From positions 1 through 64,000 of the forward strand of contig DASYLJ010000095.1 of the NCBI GenBank assembly GCA_036009625.1: a DNA stretch of 64,000 nucleotides, in the 5' to 3' direction. The position numbers and the translations under genes are program-made. Below, in pieces: positions 44,799 to 53,756 of the stretch. The notes under the pieces are model-generated. The model made no database searches. It had not been told where the DNA came from and saw only the letters and a list, made by a program, of their open reading frames with translations. Each line of letters starts with the position of its first letter. Position 1 is the first letter of the stretch. Source of the stretch: DASYLJ01 sp036009625. Its GTDB lineage: Bacteria > Desulfobacterota > Binatia > DP-6.

Positions 44799-46663
44799 AC
44801 GCTCCCGCCCGCCGATTGCCGCTTGGTGCCGAGGTCGGTGCCGACGGCGTCCACTTTCGCGTCTGGGCGCCGGCGTGCCGAACCATTGAAGTGTGCGATC
44901 CCGATCGCGACGACGTACGAGTGCGACTCGCCCCCGACGGCGACGGCTGGTTCGCGGGGGCATCGTCGCACTTCCACGCCGGCAGCCGATACGCGCTTCG
45001 TCTGAACGGCGATCCCGCGTTGCGCCCCGACCCGGCGTCGCGCTTCCAGCCCGACGGTCCGCACGGTCCGTCCGTCGTGGTCGATCCGTCGTCCTTCGCC
45101 TGGACCGACGTCGCGTGGCGCGGCGTGGAGACGCGTGGGCAGGTCGTCTACGAGCTGCACGTCGGCACCTTCACACCGGAGGGAACTTACGCAGCACTCG
45201 CCGAGCACTTGCCCTACCTGCGCGACCTCGGCGTGACGATCATCGAGCTCATGCCCATCGCGGAGTTCCCGGGCCGATTCGGCTGGGGGTACGACGGCGT
45301 CGGGATGTACGCGCCGACGCGGCTCTACGGGACGCCCGACGATCTGCGTCGCCTCGTCGATCGCGCGCACGCGATCGGTCTCGGGATCATCCTCGACGTC
45401 GTCTACAACCACGTCGGCCCCGACGGGAACTACCTGTCGCTGTTCGCGCCGCAGTTCTTCACCGACCGCCACGAGAACGACTGGGGCACCGGGCTCGATT
45501 TCGACGGACCCGAATCGGCGGGCGTGCGCACGTTCTTCGTCGAGAACGCCGGCTACTGGATCAGCGAGTTCCACATGGACGGACTGCGCCTCGACGCCAC
45601 CCAGAGCATCCACGACGACTCCGACCGTCACGTCCTGGCCGAGATCGCGCAGCGCGTGCGGGTCGCTGGCGCCGGTCGCGGCACGTGGGTGGTGGCGGAG
45701 AACGAGGTGCAGGAGGCGCGCCTGGCGCGGCCGGAGACGCGCGGCGGCCACGGCATCGACGCGCTGTGGAACGACGACTTCCATCACAGCGCCGTCGTCG
45801 CGCTCACCGGTCACCGCGAGGCCTACTACACCGACTACGTGGGCAGCATGCACGAGTTGCTGGCCGCGCTGCGATGGGGCTTCCTCTACCAGGGGCAGCA
45901 CTACTCGTGGCAGCGTCAGCGGCGCGGCACGTCGGCGCTCGACCTCGACGCCACCAACTTCGTCACCTTCCTCGAGAACCATGATCAGGTGGCGAATTCC
46001 GGCGACGGCGCGCGCCTCTGGCAGCGCACCGATCCCGGCCACCTGCGCGCCATGACGGCGCTCTGGCTCCTCGGACCCCCGACGCCGATGCTCTTCCAGG
46101 GCCAGGAGTTCGCGGCCAGCGCGCCGTTCCTGTTCTTCGCCGATCACCAGGCCGAGCTCGCACGCCAGGTCGCCTCGGGACGGCGCGAGTTCCTGCGCCA
46201 GTTCCCTTCGCTCGCCGGCGACGAGTCGCAGCGCCGTCTCGACGACCCGGCCGATCCGGCCACGTTCTTCCGCTGCCGCATCGACCACCGCGAGCGCGAG
46301 ACCCACGCCCCCGTCCTGGCGCTGCACCGTGATCTCCTGCGCCTGCGTCGCGAGGAACCCGCGTTCCGCCAGCAGTGCGCCGACCGCATGTTCGGCGCGG
46401 TACCGGCGCCCGCGGTGCTCGTGCTGCGTTTCCGCGAAGACGGCGGTGATCGCCTCGTGATCGCCAACCTCGGACACGACCTCCACCTGAGCCCGGCCCC
46501 CGAGCCGCTGCTCGCGCCACCCGACGGCACCCTCTGGGAGACGCAGTGGTCGTCGGAGGATCCATGCTACGGCGGCGCGGGCATCACCCGACTCGAGCAC
46601 CACGACGGCTGGCACCTACCGGGCCGGACCACGACGGTCCTCCGCCCGCGGAGCACCTCATGA
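44795..46663 (+). CDS. treZ: Malto-oligosyltrehalose trehalohydrolase
   Basis: The 622-residue GH13 enzyme releases trehalose from maltooligosyl-trehalose. It has an N-terminal β-sandwich (about 1-105; VHFRVWAPACRTIEV), the (β/α)8 barrel with catalytic nucleophile Asp267 (GLRLDATQSI), acid/base Glu302 (VVAENE) and Asp397 (LENHDQ), and GLGIILDVVYNHVGPDGNY near 200. Length fits TreZ. GTG 44795 overlaps the preceding regulator stop. Its partner TreY is 9 kb downstream. Trehalose protects against desiccation and osmotic stress. Confidence 0.93.
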   Translation: MNAPARRLPLGAEVGADGVHFRVWAPACRTIEVCDPDRDDVRVRLAPDGDGWFAGASSHFHAGSRYALRLNGDPALRPDPASRFQPDGPHGPSVVVDPSSFAWTDVAWRGVETRGQVVYELHVGTFTPEGTYAALAEHLPYLRDLGVTIIELMPIAEFPGRFGWGYDGVGMYAPTRLYGTPDDLRRLVDRAHAIGLGIILDVVYNHVGPDGNYLSLFAPQFFTDRHENDWGTGLDFDGPESAGVRTFFVENAGYWISEFHMDGLRLDATQSIHDDSDRHVLAEIAQRVRVAGAGRGTWVVAENEVQEARLARPETRGGHGIDALWNDDFHHSAVVALTGHREAYYTDYVGSMHELLAALRWGFLYQGQHYSWQRQRRGTSALDLDATNFVTFLENHDQVANSGDGARLWQRTDPGHLRAMTALWLLGPPTPMLFQGQEFAASAPFLFFADHQAELARQVASGRREFLRQFPSLAGDESQRRLDDPADPATFFRCRIDHRERETHAPVLALHRDLLRLRREEPAFRQQCADRMFGAVPAPAVLVLRFREDGGDRLVIANLGHDLHLSPAPEPLLAPPDGTLWETQWSSEDPCYGGAGITRLEHHDGWHLPGRTTTVLRPRSTS

Positions 46664-48741
46664 CGGACGATCTCCCCCGTCGCGTCGGATGGCGGCGTGG
46701 TGACGATCCCGCCGGCCTCGTGACCCGCGAGTGGCTGGTGACCAACGGCCTCGGCGGCTACGCCTCGGGCACGGTCGGTGGTGTCGTGACGCGACGTTTC
46801 CATGGCACGCTGATCGCCGGGCTGCCGGCGCCATTCGGGCGCGTGCTGGCGCTCGGCGGCCTCGCCGAGACGGTGCGCCTGCGTGACGCCGAGTGCCGGC
46901 CCGCCGGCGACGAACCGTTCGCCGGGCCGCTTCGGCTCCCGGTGCACACGCTCCAAGACTTCACGCTCGAGCTCGGTCTGCCGGTGTGGACGTGGGCCTG
47001 GGAGGGCATGCACCTGGAGAAGCGCCTCGTACTGCCCCACCTGCGCAATACGACCTACGTGACGTGGACGCTGCACGCCGCACCGGCACCGGTGACGCTC
47101 ATCGTCGCGCCGTCGTTCAACCTGCGCCCGCACGAGGGCATGATCGATCACCTGCACGGCCGCTGCCCCGACGCCGCGTTCGATGCACCGCACTTTCCCT
47201 ACCGCGTCCACGAGACGGATCGCGGCGTCGACGTCGACGCCGACGGCGGCCTACCACCGATCCACCTGGCGTTGCGCGCACCGCGTCCGACGTCGCTCGT
47301 GCGTGAGGACGCCAGCGTCGATCTCGTCTACCGCGTCGAGCGCGATCGCGGCTACGACTTCCACGGGCCGGTGGCGAGCCCCGGGCACTGGGACGTGACG
47401 CTCGAGCCCGGCGAGTCGGCGATTCTCGTCGTCTCGACCGAGCCGTGGGAGGAGATCGAGGCGCTCGCGGCGGCGGACGTCGTCGCCGCGGAACGTGAAC
47501 GCCGGTTGCAGCTGCTCGCCGCGCCCGAGCCCGCGTTGCGGCACGGGATCGGCGCCGAGCTGACGCTGGCGGCGGATCAGTTCGTCATCTGCCCGCACAC
47601 GCGTGTCGGCGACGAGGCGCGGCAGGAGGCGGCGGGACACACTGCCCGCTCCGTCATCGCCGGCTATCACTGGTTCACCGACTGGGGGCGCGACACCATG
47701 ATCGCGCTCGAAGGGCTGGCACTGCTCACCGGCCGCCAGCGCGAGGCCGGCGACATTCTTCGCACCTTCGCGCACCACGTCCGCGACGGTCTGATCCCGA
47801 ACCTCTTCCCCGAGGGCGAGGGCGAGGGCCTGTACCACACCGCCGACGCGACGCTGTGGTTCTTCCACGCCCTCGACCGCTACGAGACGCGCACCGGCGA
47901 TCACGCGCTCCGTCGCGACCTGCACGGGCACCTCTCCGACATCGTCGACCATCATCTGCGTGGCACCCGCTTCGGCATCGGCGTCGATCCACGCGACGGC
48001 CTGCTGCGCCAGGGCGAGGACGGCTACCAGCTCACCTGGATGGACGCCAAGGTCGACGGCTGGGTGGTGACGCCCCGCCGCGGCAAGGCCGTCGAGATCA
48101 ACGCCCTCTGGTACAACGCGCTCCGCCTGATGGAGCGCTGGCTGCGCGAGGACGGCGCCGTCGCCGACGCCGATCGGATGGGCGCACGCGCGACGCAGGC
48201 GCAGACCGCCTTCAACCAGCGCTTCTGGTGCGAGGACACGGGCTGCCTCTACGACATCGTCGATTGCGACGGTCGGGACGGCATCACCGACGCCGCCGTG
48301 CGGCCGAACCAGATACTGGCCGTATCGCTGCCGCATCCCGTCCTCGATCCCGCACGATGGGCCGCCGTGATGACGGTCGCGCACGACCGCCTCCTGACAC
48401 CGCAGGGCCTGCGCAGCCTCGCGCCGGGACATCCCGACTACCGCCCGTCCTACGACGGCGACCTGCGCGCGCGTGATGCCGCCTATCACCAGGGGACCGT
48501 GTGGGGGTGGCTGATCGGGCCGTTCGTCGACGGCTGGCGGCGCACATGGCCCGACGATCACGAAACGCTGCGCCACGTCGTCGATGCGCTGGCGTCGCAC
48601 CTCGGTGAAGCCGGGCTCGGAACGATCAGCGAGATCTTCGATGCGGAACGTCCGTGGACGCCGCGCGGCTGCATCGCCCAGGCCTGGAGCGTGGCGGAAG
48701 CGCTGCGCTGCCTCGCGATGGCGCCACCGCCGAACGACTAG
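46660..48741 (+). CDS. Glycogen debranching enzyme (amylo-α-1,6-glucosidase type)
   Basis: The 693-residue protein has an N-terminal β-sandwich with the family signature EWLVTNGLGGYASGTVGG and RRFHGTLIAG, and an (α/α)6 barrel with WFTDWGRDTMIALEG, NLFPEGEGEGLYHTADATLW and LTWMDAKVDGWVVTPRRGKA holding catalytic acids. It would remove α-1,6 branches from glycogen and so provide linear maltodextrin to TreY and TreZ, replacing the usual TreX. It overlaps treZ by 4 bases (ATGA) and its stop overlaps the convergent topoisomerase stop. Confidence 0.92.
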   Translation: MTDDLPRRVGWRRGDDPAGLVTREWLVTNGLGGYASGTVGGVVTRRFHGTLIAGLPAPFGRVLALGGLAETVRLRDAECRPAGDEPFAGPLRLPVHTLQDFTLELGLPVWTWAWEGMHLEKRLVLPHLRNTTYVTWTLHAAPAPVTLIVAPSFNLRPHEGMIDHLHGRCPDAAFDAPHFPYRVHETDRGVDVDADGGLPPIHLALRAPRPTSLVREDASVDLVYRVERDRGYDFHGPVASPGHWDVTLEPGESAILVVSTEPWEEIEALAAADVVAAERERRLQLLAAPEPALRHGIGAELTLAADQFVICPHTRVGDEARQEAAGHTARSVIAGYHWFTDWGRDTMIALEGLALLTGRQREAGDILRTFAHHVRDGLIPNLFPEGEGEGLYHTADATLWFFHALDRYETRTGDHALRRDLHGHLSDIVDHHLRGTRFGIGVDPRDGLLRQGEDGYQLTWMDAKVDGWVVTPRRGKAVEINALWYNALRLMERWLREDGAVADADRMGARATQAQTAFNQRFWCEDTGCLYDIVDCDGRDGITDAAVRPNQILAVSLPHPVLDPARWAAVMTVAHDRLLTPQGLRSLAPGHPDYRPSYDGDLRARDAAYHQGTVWGWLIGPFVDGWRRTWPDDHETLRHVVDALASHLGEAGLGTISEIFDAERPWTPRGCIAQAWSVAEALRCLAMAPPPND

Positions 48742-49769
48742 CTCGCCGCACGGCTCACGCCCTGCTCGAGCAACGCGAGCACCCCACGCTCGGCGGCGCG
48801 CAGGTCGGACGTGCGACCGAGCGACCAGCCGGACACGTGCGCCTCCAACACCAGCGGATGGACGTAGCACGAGCGGCAGACTGCCGGCGTGTTGCCGAGC
48901 CGGCGCGCGACGCGACGAATCGCCGCCACGATCTGCCGTGTCATCCCCGTCTTCGTCTCCTCGCGCGGCGCCTCCGACAGCGCCATCGCGGCCAGCACGG
49001 TGCCCGCCCAGGTGCGGAAGTCCTTCGCCGACACGTCGTCGCCGGCCACGTCTCGCAGGTACGCGTTGACGTCGGACGAATCGATCGGCTGCGCGACGCC
49101 GTCCGCGTCGATGTATTGCAGCAGCTCCTGACCCGGCAGCTCCTGGCACTGACGGACGATGCGCGCGATCTGCCGATCGTGCAGGCCCACCTCGTGGTCG
49201 CGGCCGCTCTTGCCGCGGAAGCGGAAGCGCACGCTGCCCGAGGTCACCTCGGCGTGGCGGTTACGCAGGGTGGTGAGGCCGAAGGAGCCGTTCTCGCGTG
49301 CGTACTCGGTGTTGCCGACACGGATCAGCGTCGTCTCGAGGAGCCGCACGACGGTGGCGAGCACCTTCTCCCGCGGCAGGCCGCGCTTGGCCAGATCGCG
49401 CGCGATACGCCGTCGCACCGACGGGAGCCGGCGCGCGAAGTCGGCCAGCCGCTCGTACTTGGTCTCGTCGCGCACGCGCCGCCACTCGGCATGGTAGCGG
49501 TACTGCTTGCGGCCGCGCGCGTCGTAGCCCGTCGCCTGGATGTGGCCGTCGGCTCGGGGGCAGATCCACACCCGCTCCCAGGCGGGGGGTATGGCCAATG
49601 CGCGAATGCGCTCCAGCACCTGCGTATCCCCAAGATGGGAGCCGTTGGGACCAATGTACACGAACCCACGTCCCGCCCGGCGACGGCGGATGCCACGGCC
49701 TGCATCGCCTACGTAACGAAGATTCGCAGCCTGGATGGCCGCTACGGCGTCTTCGGGCGGGGGGACCAT
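48738..49769 (-). CDS. DNA topoisomerase IB (poxvirus/bacterial type)
   Basis: The 343-residue enzyme relaxes DNA supercoils through a 3'-phosphotyrosine intermediate. It has the N-terminal bacterial TopIB domain (GRGFVYIGPNGSHLGD, IPPAWERVWICPRADGHIQA) and catalytic domain with Arg in LLETTLIRVGN, KSGRDHEVGLHD, and DFRTWAGT; the nucleophile is Tyr302 in CRSCYVHP. ATG 49769 is chosen over an upstream start at 49811. It is convergent with the debranching gene and divergent from the DUF748 gene; DNA repair or desiccation link only by context. Confidence 0.93.
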   Translation of the reverse strand: MVPPPEDAVAAIQAANLRYVGDAGRGIRRRRAGRGFVYIGPNGSHLGDTQVLERIRALAIPPAWERVWICPRADGHIQATGYDARGRKQYRYHAEWRRVRDETKYERLADFARRLPSVRRRIARDLAKRGLPREKVLATVVRLLETTLIRVGNTEYARENGSFGLTTLRNRHAEVTSGSVRFRFRGKSGRDHEVGLHDRQIARIVRQCQELPGQELLQYIDADGVAQPIDSSDVNAYLRDVAGDDVSAKDFRTWAGTVLAAMALSEAPREETKTGMTRQIVAAIRRVARRLGNTPAVCRSCYVHPLVLEAHVSGWSLGRTSDLRAAERGVLALLEQGVSRAAS

Positions 49770-49805
49770 ACAAGGCTCGTGCCACGGCGGCCCACAGCTC
49801 CTGCC

Positions 49806-49821
49806 TGGCACGCGAATCGCT
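49806..49821 (+). promoter_or_regulatory. σ54 promoter candidate for the DUF748-BON operon
   Basis: TGGCACGCGAATCGCT has a perfect -24 (TGGCACG) and TCGC at -12. The predicted start (about 49832) falls on ATG 49831, which again suggests a leaderless message. Confidence 0.65.
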
Positions 49822-49830
49822 TAATGACGC

Positions 49831-51405
49831 ATGGAACCGATCCTTCGGCGCCGACGCTGGCCGTGGATCGTGGCAGCGACCCTGGGTGTCCTCGTGCTGG
49901 CGCTCGCGATCGCCGTCGCGTTCATCGACGAGCCGCTGCGACGAAATCTCGAAGCCCGGGTGAACGCCGAGCTCAAGGGCTACACCGTCAGCATCGGCGA
50001 GCTCGACCTGCAGCCCATCGGCCTGGCACTCGTGCTGAAGAACGTCACCATGGTGCAGGACGCGCAGCCGCGGCCGCCGATGGCGTTCCTGCCGCGCTGG
50101 CGCACCAGCGTCCAGTGGAAGGCGCTGCTGTCCGGGGCGCTCGTCGCCGATGTCGAGTTCGATCGGCCGGAGCTGTACCTCACGCTCACGCAGGGCGAGG
50201 CCGAGGCCAACGACAAGACCCCCGTCGAGGAGCACGGCTGGCAGGACGCCGTCGAGGCCGTCTACCCGCTGAAGGTCAACGAGGTGACGATCACGAACGG
50301 ATCGATCACCTACTTCGACGCCTCGAAGCTGCCGCCGATCCGCCTCACCGACCTCGACGTCCGCGCCAACGACATCCGCAACGTGCGCTCCACGCCCGGG
50401 AAATTCCCGTCGCCGTTCTCGGTGCGCTGTACCTTGCAGGACACGGGGAAGCTCGCGGTCGACGGTCGCGCCGACTTCCTGGCCACGCCCACCGTGGCGG
50501 TCCGCGCGCAGTACGGGCTGCGCGATCTCGGGCTCGGCTTCGCGCAGCCGCTGGTGCGTCACTACAACATCGACATGAAGGGCGGCGTCCTCGCCAGCGA
50601 GGGACGCATCGAAGTGGCCGACGGCCGGACGCTCGTCGACATCGCCGACGTCGAGCTGGCGAAGGCGCGCATCGACTACATCCACACCGCCGCCACGGCC
50701 GCCAAAGAAGACGAGCGCATCGACAAGGTCACGAAGGCGGCCACCACCGTCGAGCAGAAGCCGGCGACGCGGGTCAGTATCGACAAGGCGCACATCGTCG
50801 ACAGCGAGCTCGGCATGGTCGACCGCTCGGCCGATCCGAACTACCGCATATACTTCACCGGCGTCCGCCTGGATCTCACCGACTTCAGCAATGAACGCGC
50901 GGAGCGTCGCGGCACCGCGAAGATGCGCGGCAAGTTCATGGACAGCGGCCCGACGGTGCTCGACGCGTCGTTCGCCCCAGGCTCACGCCAGGCCGACTTT
51001 GCGCTCGACCTCCAGGTGCACGACGTCGACCTGCGCACGATGAACGATCTCCTGCGCGCAAAAGGCGGCTTCGACGTCAACCACGGACAGTTCTCGCTCT
51101 ACTCCGAGATCGACGTCGGCAAGGGTCGCGTCGACGGCTACGTGAAGCCGCTCTTCGCCGACATGGACGTGTACGACCGCAAGCAGGACTCGAAGAAGGG
51201 CGTGCTCCGCCAGATGTACGAGGGTGTCGTCGGCGGTGTCAGCACGCTGCTGGAGAACCATCCGCGTGACGAGGTCGCCACTGTCGCCGACGTCTCCGGC
51301 CCGATCGAGAATCCGAACTCGAGCACGCTCGAGATCGTGCTCGGCCTGATCAAAAACGCATTCTTCAAGGCCATCCTTCCCGGCCTCGAGCAGAAACGCA
51401 GCTGA
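49831..51405 (+). CDS. DUF748-family (AsmA-like) envelope protein
   Basis: The 524-residue protein has one N-terminal transmembrane helix (about 12-33) followed by an AsmA-like repeating β-groove (LRRNLEARVNAELKGYTVSI, LDLQPIGLALVLKNVTM, ITNGSITYFDASKLPPIRLT). DUF748 belongs to the bridge-like AsmA proteins that carry phospholipids between membranes. It ends in a KNAFFKAILPGLE amphipathic segment. Its BON neighbour 9 bases later points to outer-membrane maintenance under stress. Confidence 0.88.
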   Translation: MEPILRRRRWPWIVAATLGVLVLALAIAVAFIDEPLRRNLEARVNAELKGYTVSIGELDLQPIGLALVLKNVTMVQDAQPRPPMAFLPRWRTSVQWKALLSGALVADVEFDRPELYLTLTQGEAEANDKTPVEEHGWQDAVEAVYPLKVNEVTITNGSITYFDASKLPPIRLTDLDVRANDIRNVRSTPGKFPSPFSVRCTLQDTGKLAVDGRADFLATPTVAVRAQYGLRDLGLGFAQPLVRHYNIDMKGGVLASEGRIEVADGRTLVDIADVELAKARIDYIHTAATAAKEDERIDKVTKAATTVEQKPATRVSIDKAHIVDSELGMVDRSADPNYRIYFTGVRLDLTDFSNERAERRGTAKMRGKFMDSGPTVLDASFAPGSRQADFALDLQVHDVDLRTMNDLLRAKGGFDVNHGQFSLYSEIDVGKGRVDGYVKPLFADMDVYDRKQDSKKGVLRQMYEGVVGGVSTLLENHPRDEVATVADVSGPIENPNSSTLEIVLGLIKNAFFKAILPGLEQKRS

Positions 51406-51414
51406 GGAGGACGC

Positions 51415-51840
51415 ATGAAAACGCTCATCATGATCGGACTGTCTTTCGCCGTCGCCGCACCGGTTTTCGCGCGCGACCCGGCCAACCCACCCGCGCTCGG
51501 GGACACGCCGGACGGCAGCGAGACGAGCGCGCCGACGAACGCCGACAAGGCGCTCGACCGCTACGGCAGCGAGACGCGCAGCAAGGACGACGACATGCTC
51601 GCCACCGCGGTCTCGAAGAGCCTCACCGACGACCCCCACGTGAGCGCGATGCAGGTGAAGGTGTCGGCCGATCAGGGCGTCGTCACGCTTACCGGCGAGG
51701 TGCCCGGATCGTCGGAGCGTGATGCCGCCGCGCACGCCGCGAGCCGCGTCGCCGGCGTGCGCGAGGTGCGCAACCGCATCACGGTCGCCGAGCGCCTGGC
51801 GCCAGGGACCTCGCCGATCCCCGAGCGCCCGGCACCCTGA
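51415..51840 (+). CDS. Periplasmic single BON-domain protein
   Basis: The 141-residue protein has a signal peptide (about 1-20), a disordered linker, and one BON domain (about 55-130; DQGVVTLTGEVPGSSERDAA, ASRVAGVREVRNRI). GAGGAGG lies before ATG 51415. It is translated with the DUF748 gene. BON domains bind acidic lipids, so the pair may maintain the envelope together. Confidence 0.88.
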   Translation: MKTLIMIGLSFAVAAPVFARDPANPPALGDTPDGSETSAPTNADKALDRYGSETRSKDDDMLATAVSKSLTDDPHVSAMQVKVSADQGVVTLTGEVPGSSERDAAAHAASRVAGVREVRNRITVAERLAPGTSPIPERPAP

Positions 51841-51846
51841 CCACCC

Positions 51847-52695
51847 TCAGGCCGCGCCGCGGCGGCGCTTCGTCGTCGCGGCGCGCCGTCCGCGTGCGTC
51901 CTTGGTGCGGGCCGGTCGATCGAGGCTCTGCTGCAGCACGGCCATCAGGTCGACGACCTTCTTGCCGCGCGCCTTGGGCTTATCTTCGGTGTCGGGGGCC
52001 TCGAGCTCGAAGACGCGCTTCTTGGCGAGCAGCTTCTCGAGCGCCTTCCGATAGGTGTTCGGATGCTCGGTCGGATCCCACTCCGCCGACATCTGCTCGA
52101 TCAGCGTGCGCGCCATGGCCAGCTCGGGCGCCTTCACGCTGCTCGCGCTCGGCAACGTCAGGTCCGACGGATCCCGCAGCTCTTCGGCGTTGCGCATCAC
52201 CTCGAGCGACAGCGCCTGCTTTCCTGGCATGAGCGCGGCCAGCAGCGGTCGCGTCCGTAGGTAGAAGCGGGCGATGCCGACGCGCCGGGTCTCGAGCATC
52301 GCGGCCCGCAGCAGGCCGTAGGCCTTCTCGCCACCCTTCTGCGGCGCCAGCCAGTACGGCTTCTCGAAGAGCAGCGGGTTCAGCGATGATGGCTCGACGA
52401 ACTGCACGATCTCGATCGCACGATCGCCCTCACCCACCTCCTCCTGCACCTCGTCGAGCTCCTCCGACTCGACGATGGAGAACTTCCCCTTCGACACCTC
52501 GTAACCACGAACGATCTCGTCGGCGGGAACCTCGACGTCCTCCTTGCTGCAGAACTTCTTGTAGCGGATGGGCGCCTTGTCGGTGCGGTGGAGCTGGCGG
52601 AAGGCGACGTGCTTGCCCGCGTCGAGCGCGGCGTAGATGCCGACCGGGATCGAGACGAGACCGAAGCTGATGGTTCCGGACCACATTGCACGCAT
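51847..52695 (-). CDS. ku: Ku DNA-end-binding protein
   Basis: The 282-residue bacterial Ku opens MRAMWSGTISFGLVSIPVGI and contains PIRYKKFCSKEDVEVPADEIVRGYE-like core (split here: KKFCSKEDVEVP, EIVRGYEVSKG). DNA ends are threaded through its homodimeric ring in non-homologous end joining, recruiting LigD. The C-terminal tail is basic (RRAATTKRRRGAA). No ligD lies within this window. ATG 52695 shares one base with the stop of the upstream 98-residue gene, so the two are coupled and probably served by the σ54 site at 53019. Confidence 0.95.
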   Translation of the reverse strand: MRAMWSGTISFGLVSIPVGIYAALDAGKHVAFRQLHRTDKAPIRYKKFCSKEDVEVPADEIVRGYEVSKGKFSIVESEELDEVQEEVGEGDRAIEIVQFVEPSSLNPLLFEKPYWLAPQKGGEKAYGLLRAAMLETRRVGIARFYLRTRPLLAALMPGKQALSLEVMRNAEELRDPSDLTLPSASSVKAPELAMARTLIEQMSAEWDPTEHPNTYRKALEKLLAKKRVFELEAPDTEDKPKARGKKVVDLMAVLQQSLDRPARTKDARGRRAATTKRRRGAA

Positions 52696-52991
52696 CAGTG
52701 CATCTCCGTCGGTGAGCCCGGCGGATGCGTCGATCCGGTCCGGGGCATGGTTGGAGGCGTCGCCCCGCCGAGCCCGTCGGGCTCGTGGCGCGTGGCGTCT
52801 CCGGGCTCGGGGATGGTGGGGCGCGTGCCGACGTCTTTTTCGGGCGCCGGACGGTCGCCGTGCCCTTCGAGGTCGTTGAGCCCGCGCGTGCCACGCTCGG
52901 GCTCGGCAACGCCTCCCGGCTGCGCGCGCGCGGGCGCGGCAGCGAGCAGGAGGCCGCACGTCAAGGCGGCCATCAGCTTCCGTGTGTACAT
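52695..52991 (-). CDS. Small exported Pro-rich protein upstream of ku
   Basis: The 98-residue protein has a signal peptide (MYTRKLMAALTCGLLLAAAP, cleaved near ARA) and a mature part of about 75 residues rich in Pro, Gly, Asp and Thr, without predicted structure. No family is recognised. GGAGGG is correctly spaced before ATG 52991 and a σ54 promoter lies 28 bases further up. Its TGA stop shares a base with the ku start codon, so export and DNA repair genes sit in one transcript. Confidence 0.7.
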   Translation of the reverse strand: MYTRKLMAALTCGLLLAAAPARAQPGGVAEPERGTRGLNDLEGHGDRPAPEKDVGTRPTIPEPGDATRHEPDGLGGATPPTMPRTGSTHPPGSPTEMH

Positions 52992-53018
52992 CGTGAATCC
53001 CTCCACGGCGAGATGTGG

Positions 53019-53034
53019 AGCACGACGCGTGCCA
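53019..53034 (-). promoter_or_regulatory. σ54 promoter candidate for the 98-residue protein-ku operon
   Basis: On the minus strand TGGCACGCGTCGTGCT: perfect -24, GTGC at -12, GG-N10-GC spacing. The predicted start at about 53008 gives a 17-base leader carrying GGAGGG before ATG 52991. Confidence 0.7.
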
Positions 53035-53105
53035 GCCGGTGAGCGGAAAAGGGGGCTTCCATACTTCGTCGTGCGGGGTAACTCTCGCACAGGAGGATCA
53101 CCAGC

Positions 53106-53738
53106 ATGTCGGCCCCGCAGCCCTACAAAGCCGTGAAGTTCCCCCTCAGCGGACTTCGCGGCATCTCGGACAAGACGCTCGAGATGCACTTCAAGCTCTA
53201 CGAGGGCTACGTCACCCAGACGAACCTCCTGAACGAACGCATCGCCGGCATCATCGGCGACGGCAAGATCGACCAGGAGGAGACGCCCGCCTACTCCGAG
53301 CTCACCCGTCGTCTCGGCTTCGAGTACAACGGCATGGTCCTCCACGAGTACTACTTCGGGAACCTGCGCACGCAGGGCGACGTCGAGCCGCCGGCGGCAT
53401 CGACGTTCCGTGCCGCATGCGCGTCACGCTACGGATCGTACGAGAACTGGAAGACCGACTTCGTCGGCGTCGGCAAGATGCGCGGCGTGGGGTGGGCGGT
53501 GTGCTTCCTCGATCCCATCACCAAGCGCATCTCGAACCATTGGATCACGCTGCACGAGGTCGGCGGCGTGGTCGGCTTCGAGCCGCTGCTCGTGATGGAC
53601 GTGTGGGAGCATGCGTTCCTGCTCGACTACCCGCCGTCGGAGCGCGCCAAGTACATCGACGCCTTCTTCCAGAACGTCGACTGGCAGGTCGTCGACCACC
53701 GCCTCGCCGGCGGCGGCACGACGTCGCGCACGGAGTAG
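53106..53738 (+). CDS. Fe/Mn-type superoxide dismutase
   Basis: The 210-residue protein is of the SOD family. All four metal ligands can be placed: His28 in MHFKLYEGYVTQTN, His80 in LHEYYF, and Asp165 and His169 in MDVWEHAF. It converts superoxide to oxygen and hydrogen peroxide. No export signal. AGGAGG before ATG 53106. It has diverged in the N-terminal helices (few canonical HHxxYV residues), so metal preference cannot be called. It diverges from the ku operon over 114 bp. Confidence 0.87.
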   Translation: MSAPQPYKAVKFPLSGLRGISDKTLEMHFKLYEGYVTQTNLLNERIAGIIGDGKIDQEETPAYSELTRRLGFEYNGMVLHEYYFGNLRTQGDVEPPAASTFRAACASRYGSYENWKTDFVGVGKMRGVGWAVCFLDPITKRISNHWITLHEVGGVVGFEPLLVMDVWEHAFLLDYPPSERAKYIDAFFQNVDWQVVDHRLAGGGTTSRTE

Positions 53739-53756
53739 CTCCGCGCGCTCGGCGGG

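Noticed and set aside
46803..46818. TGGCACGCTGATCGCC, a good σ54-like match
   Set aside because: It lies inside the debranching enzyme coding sequence (FHGTLIAG) far from any start; shows the expected chance background.
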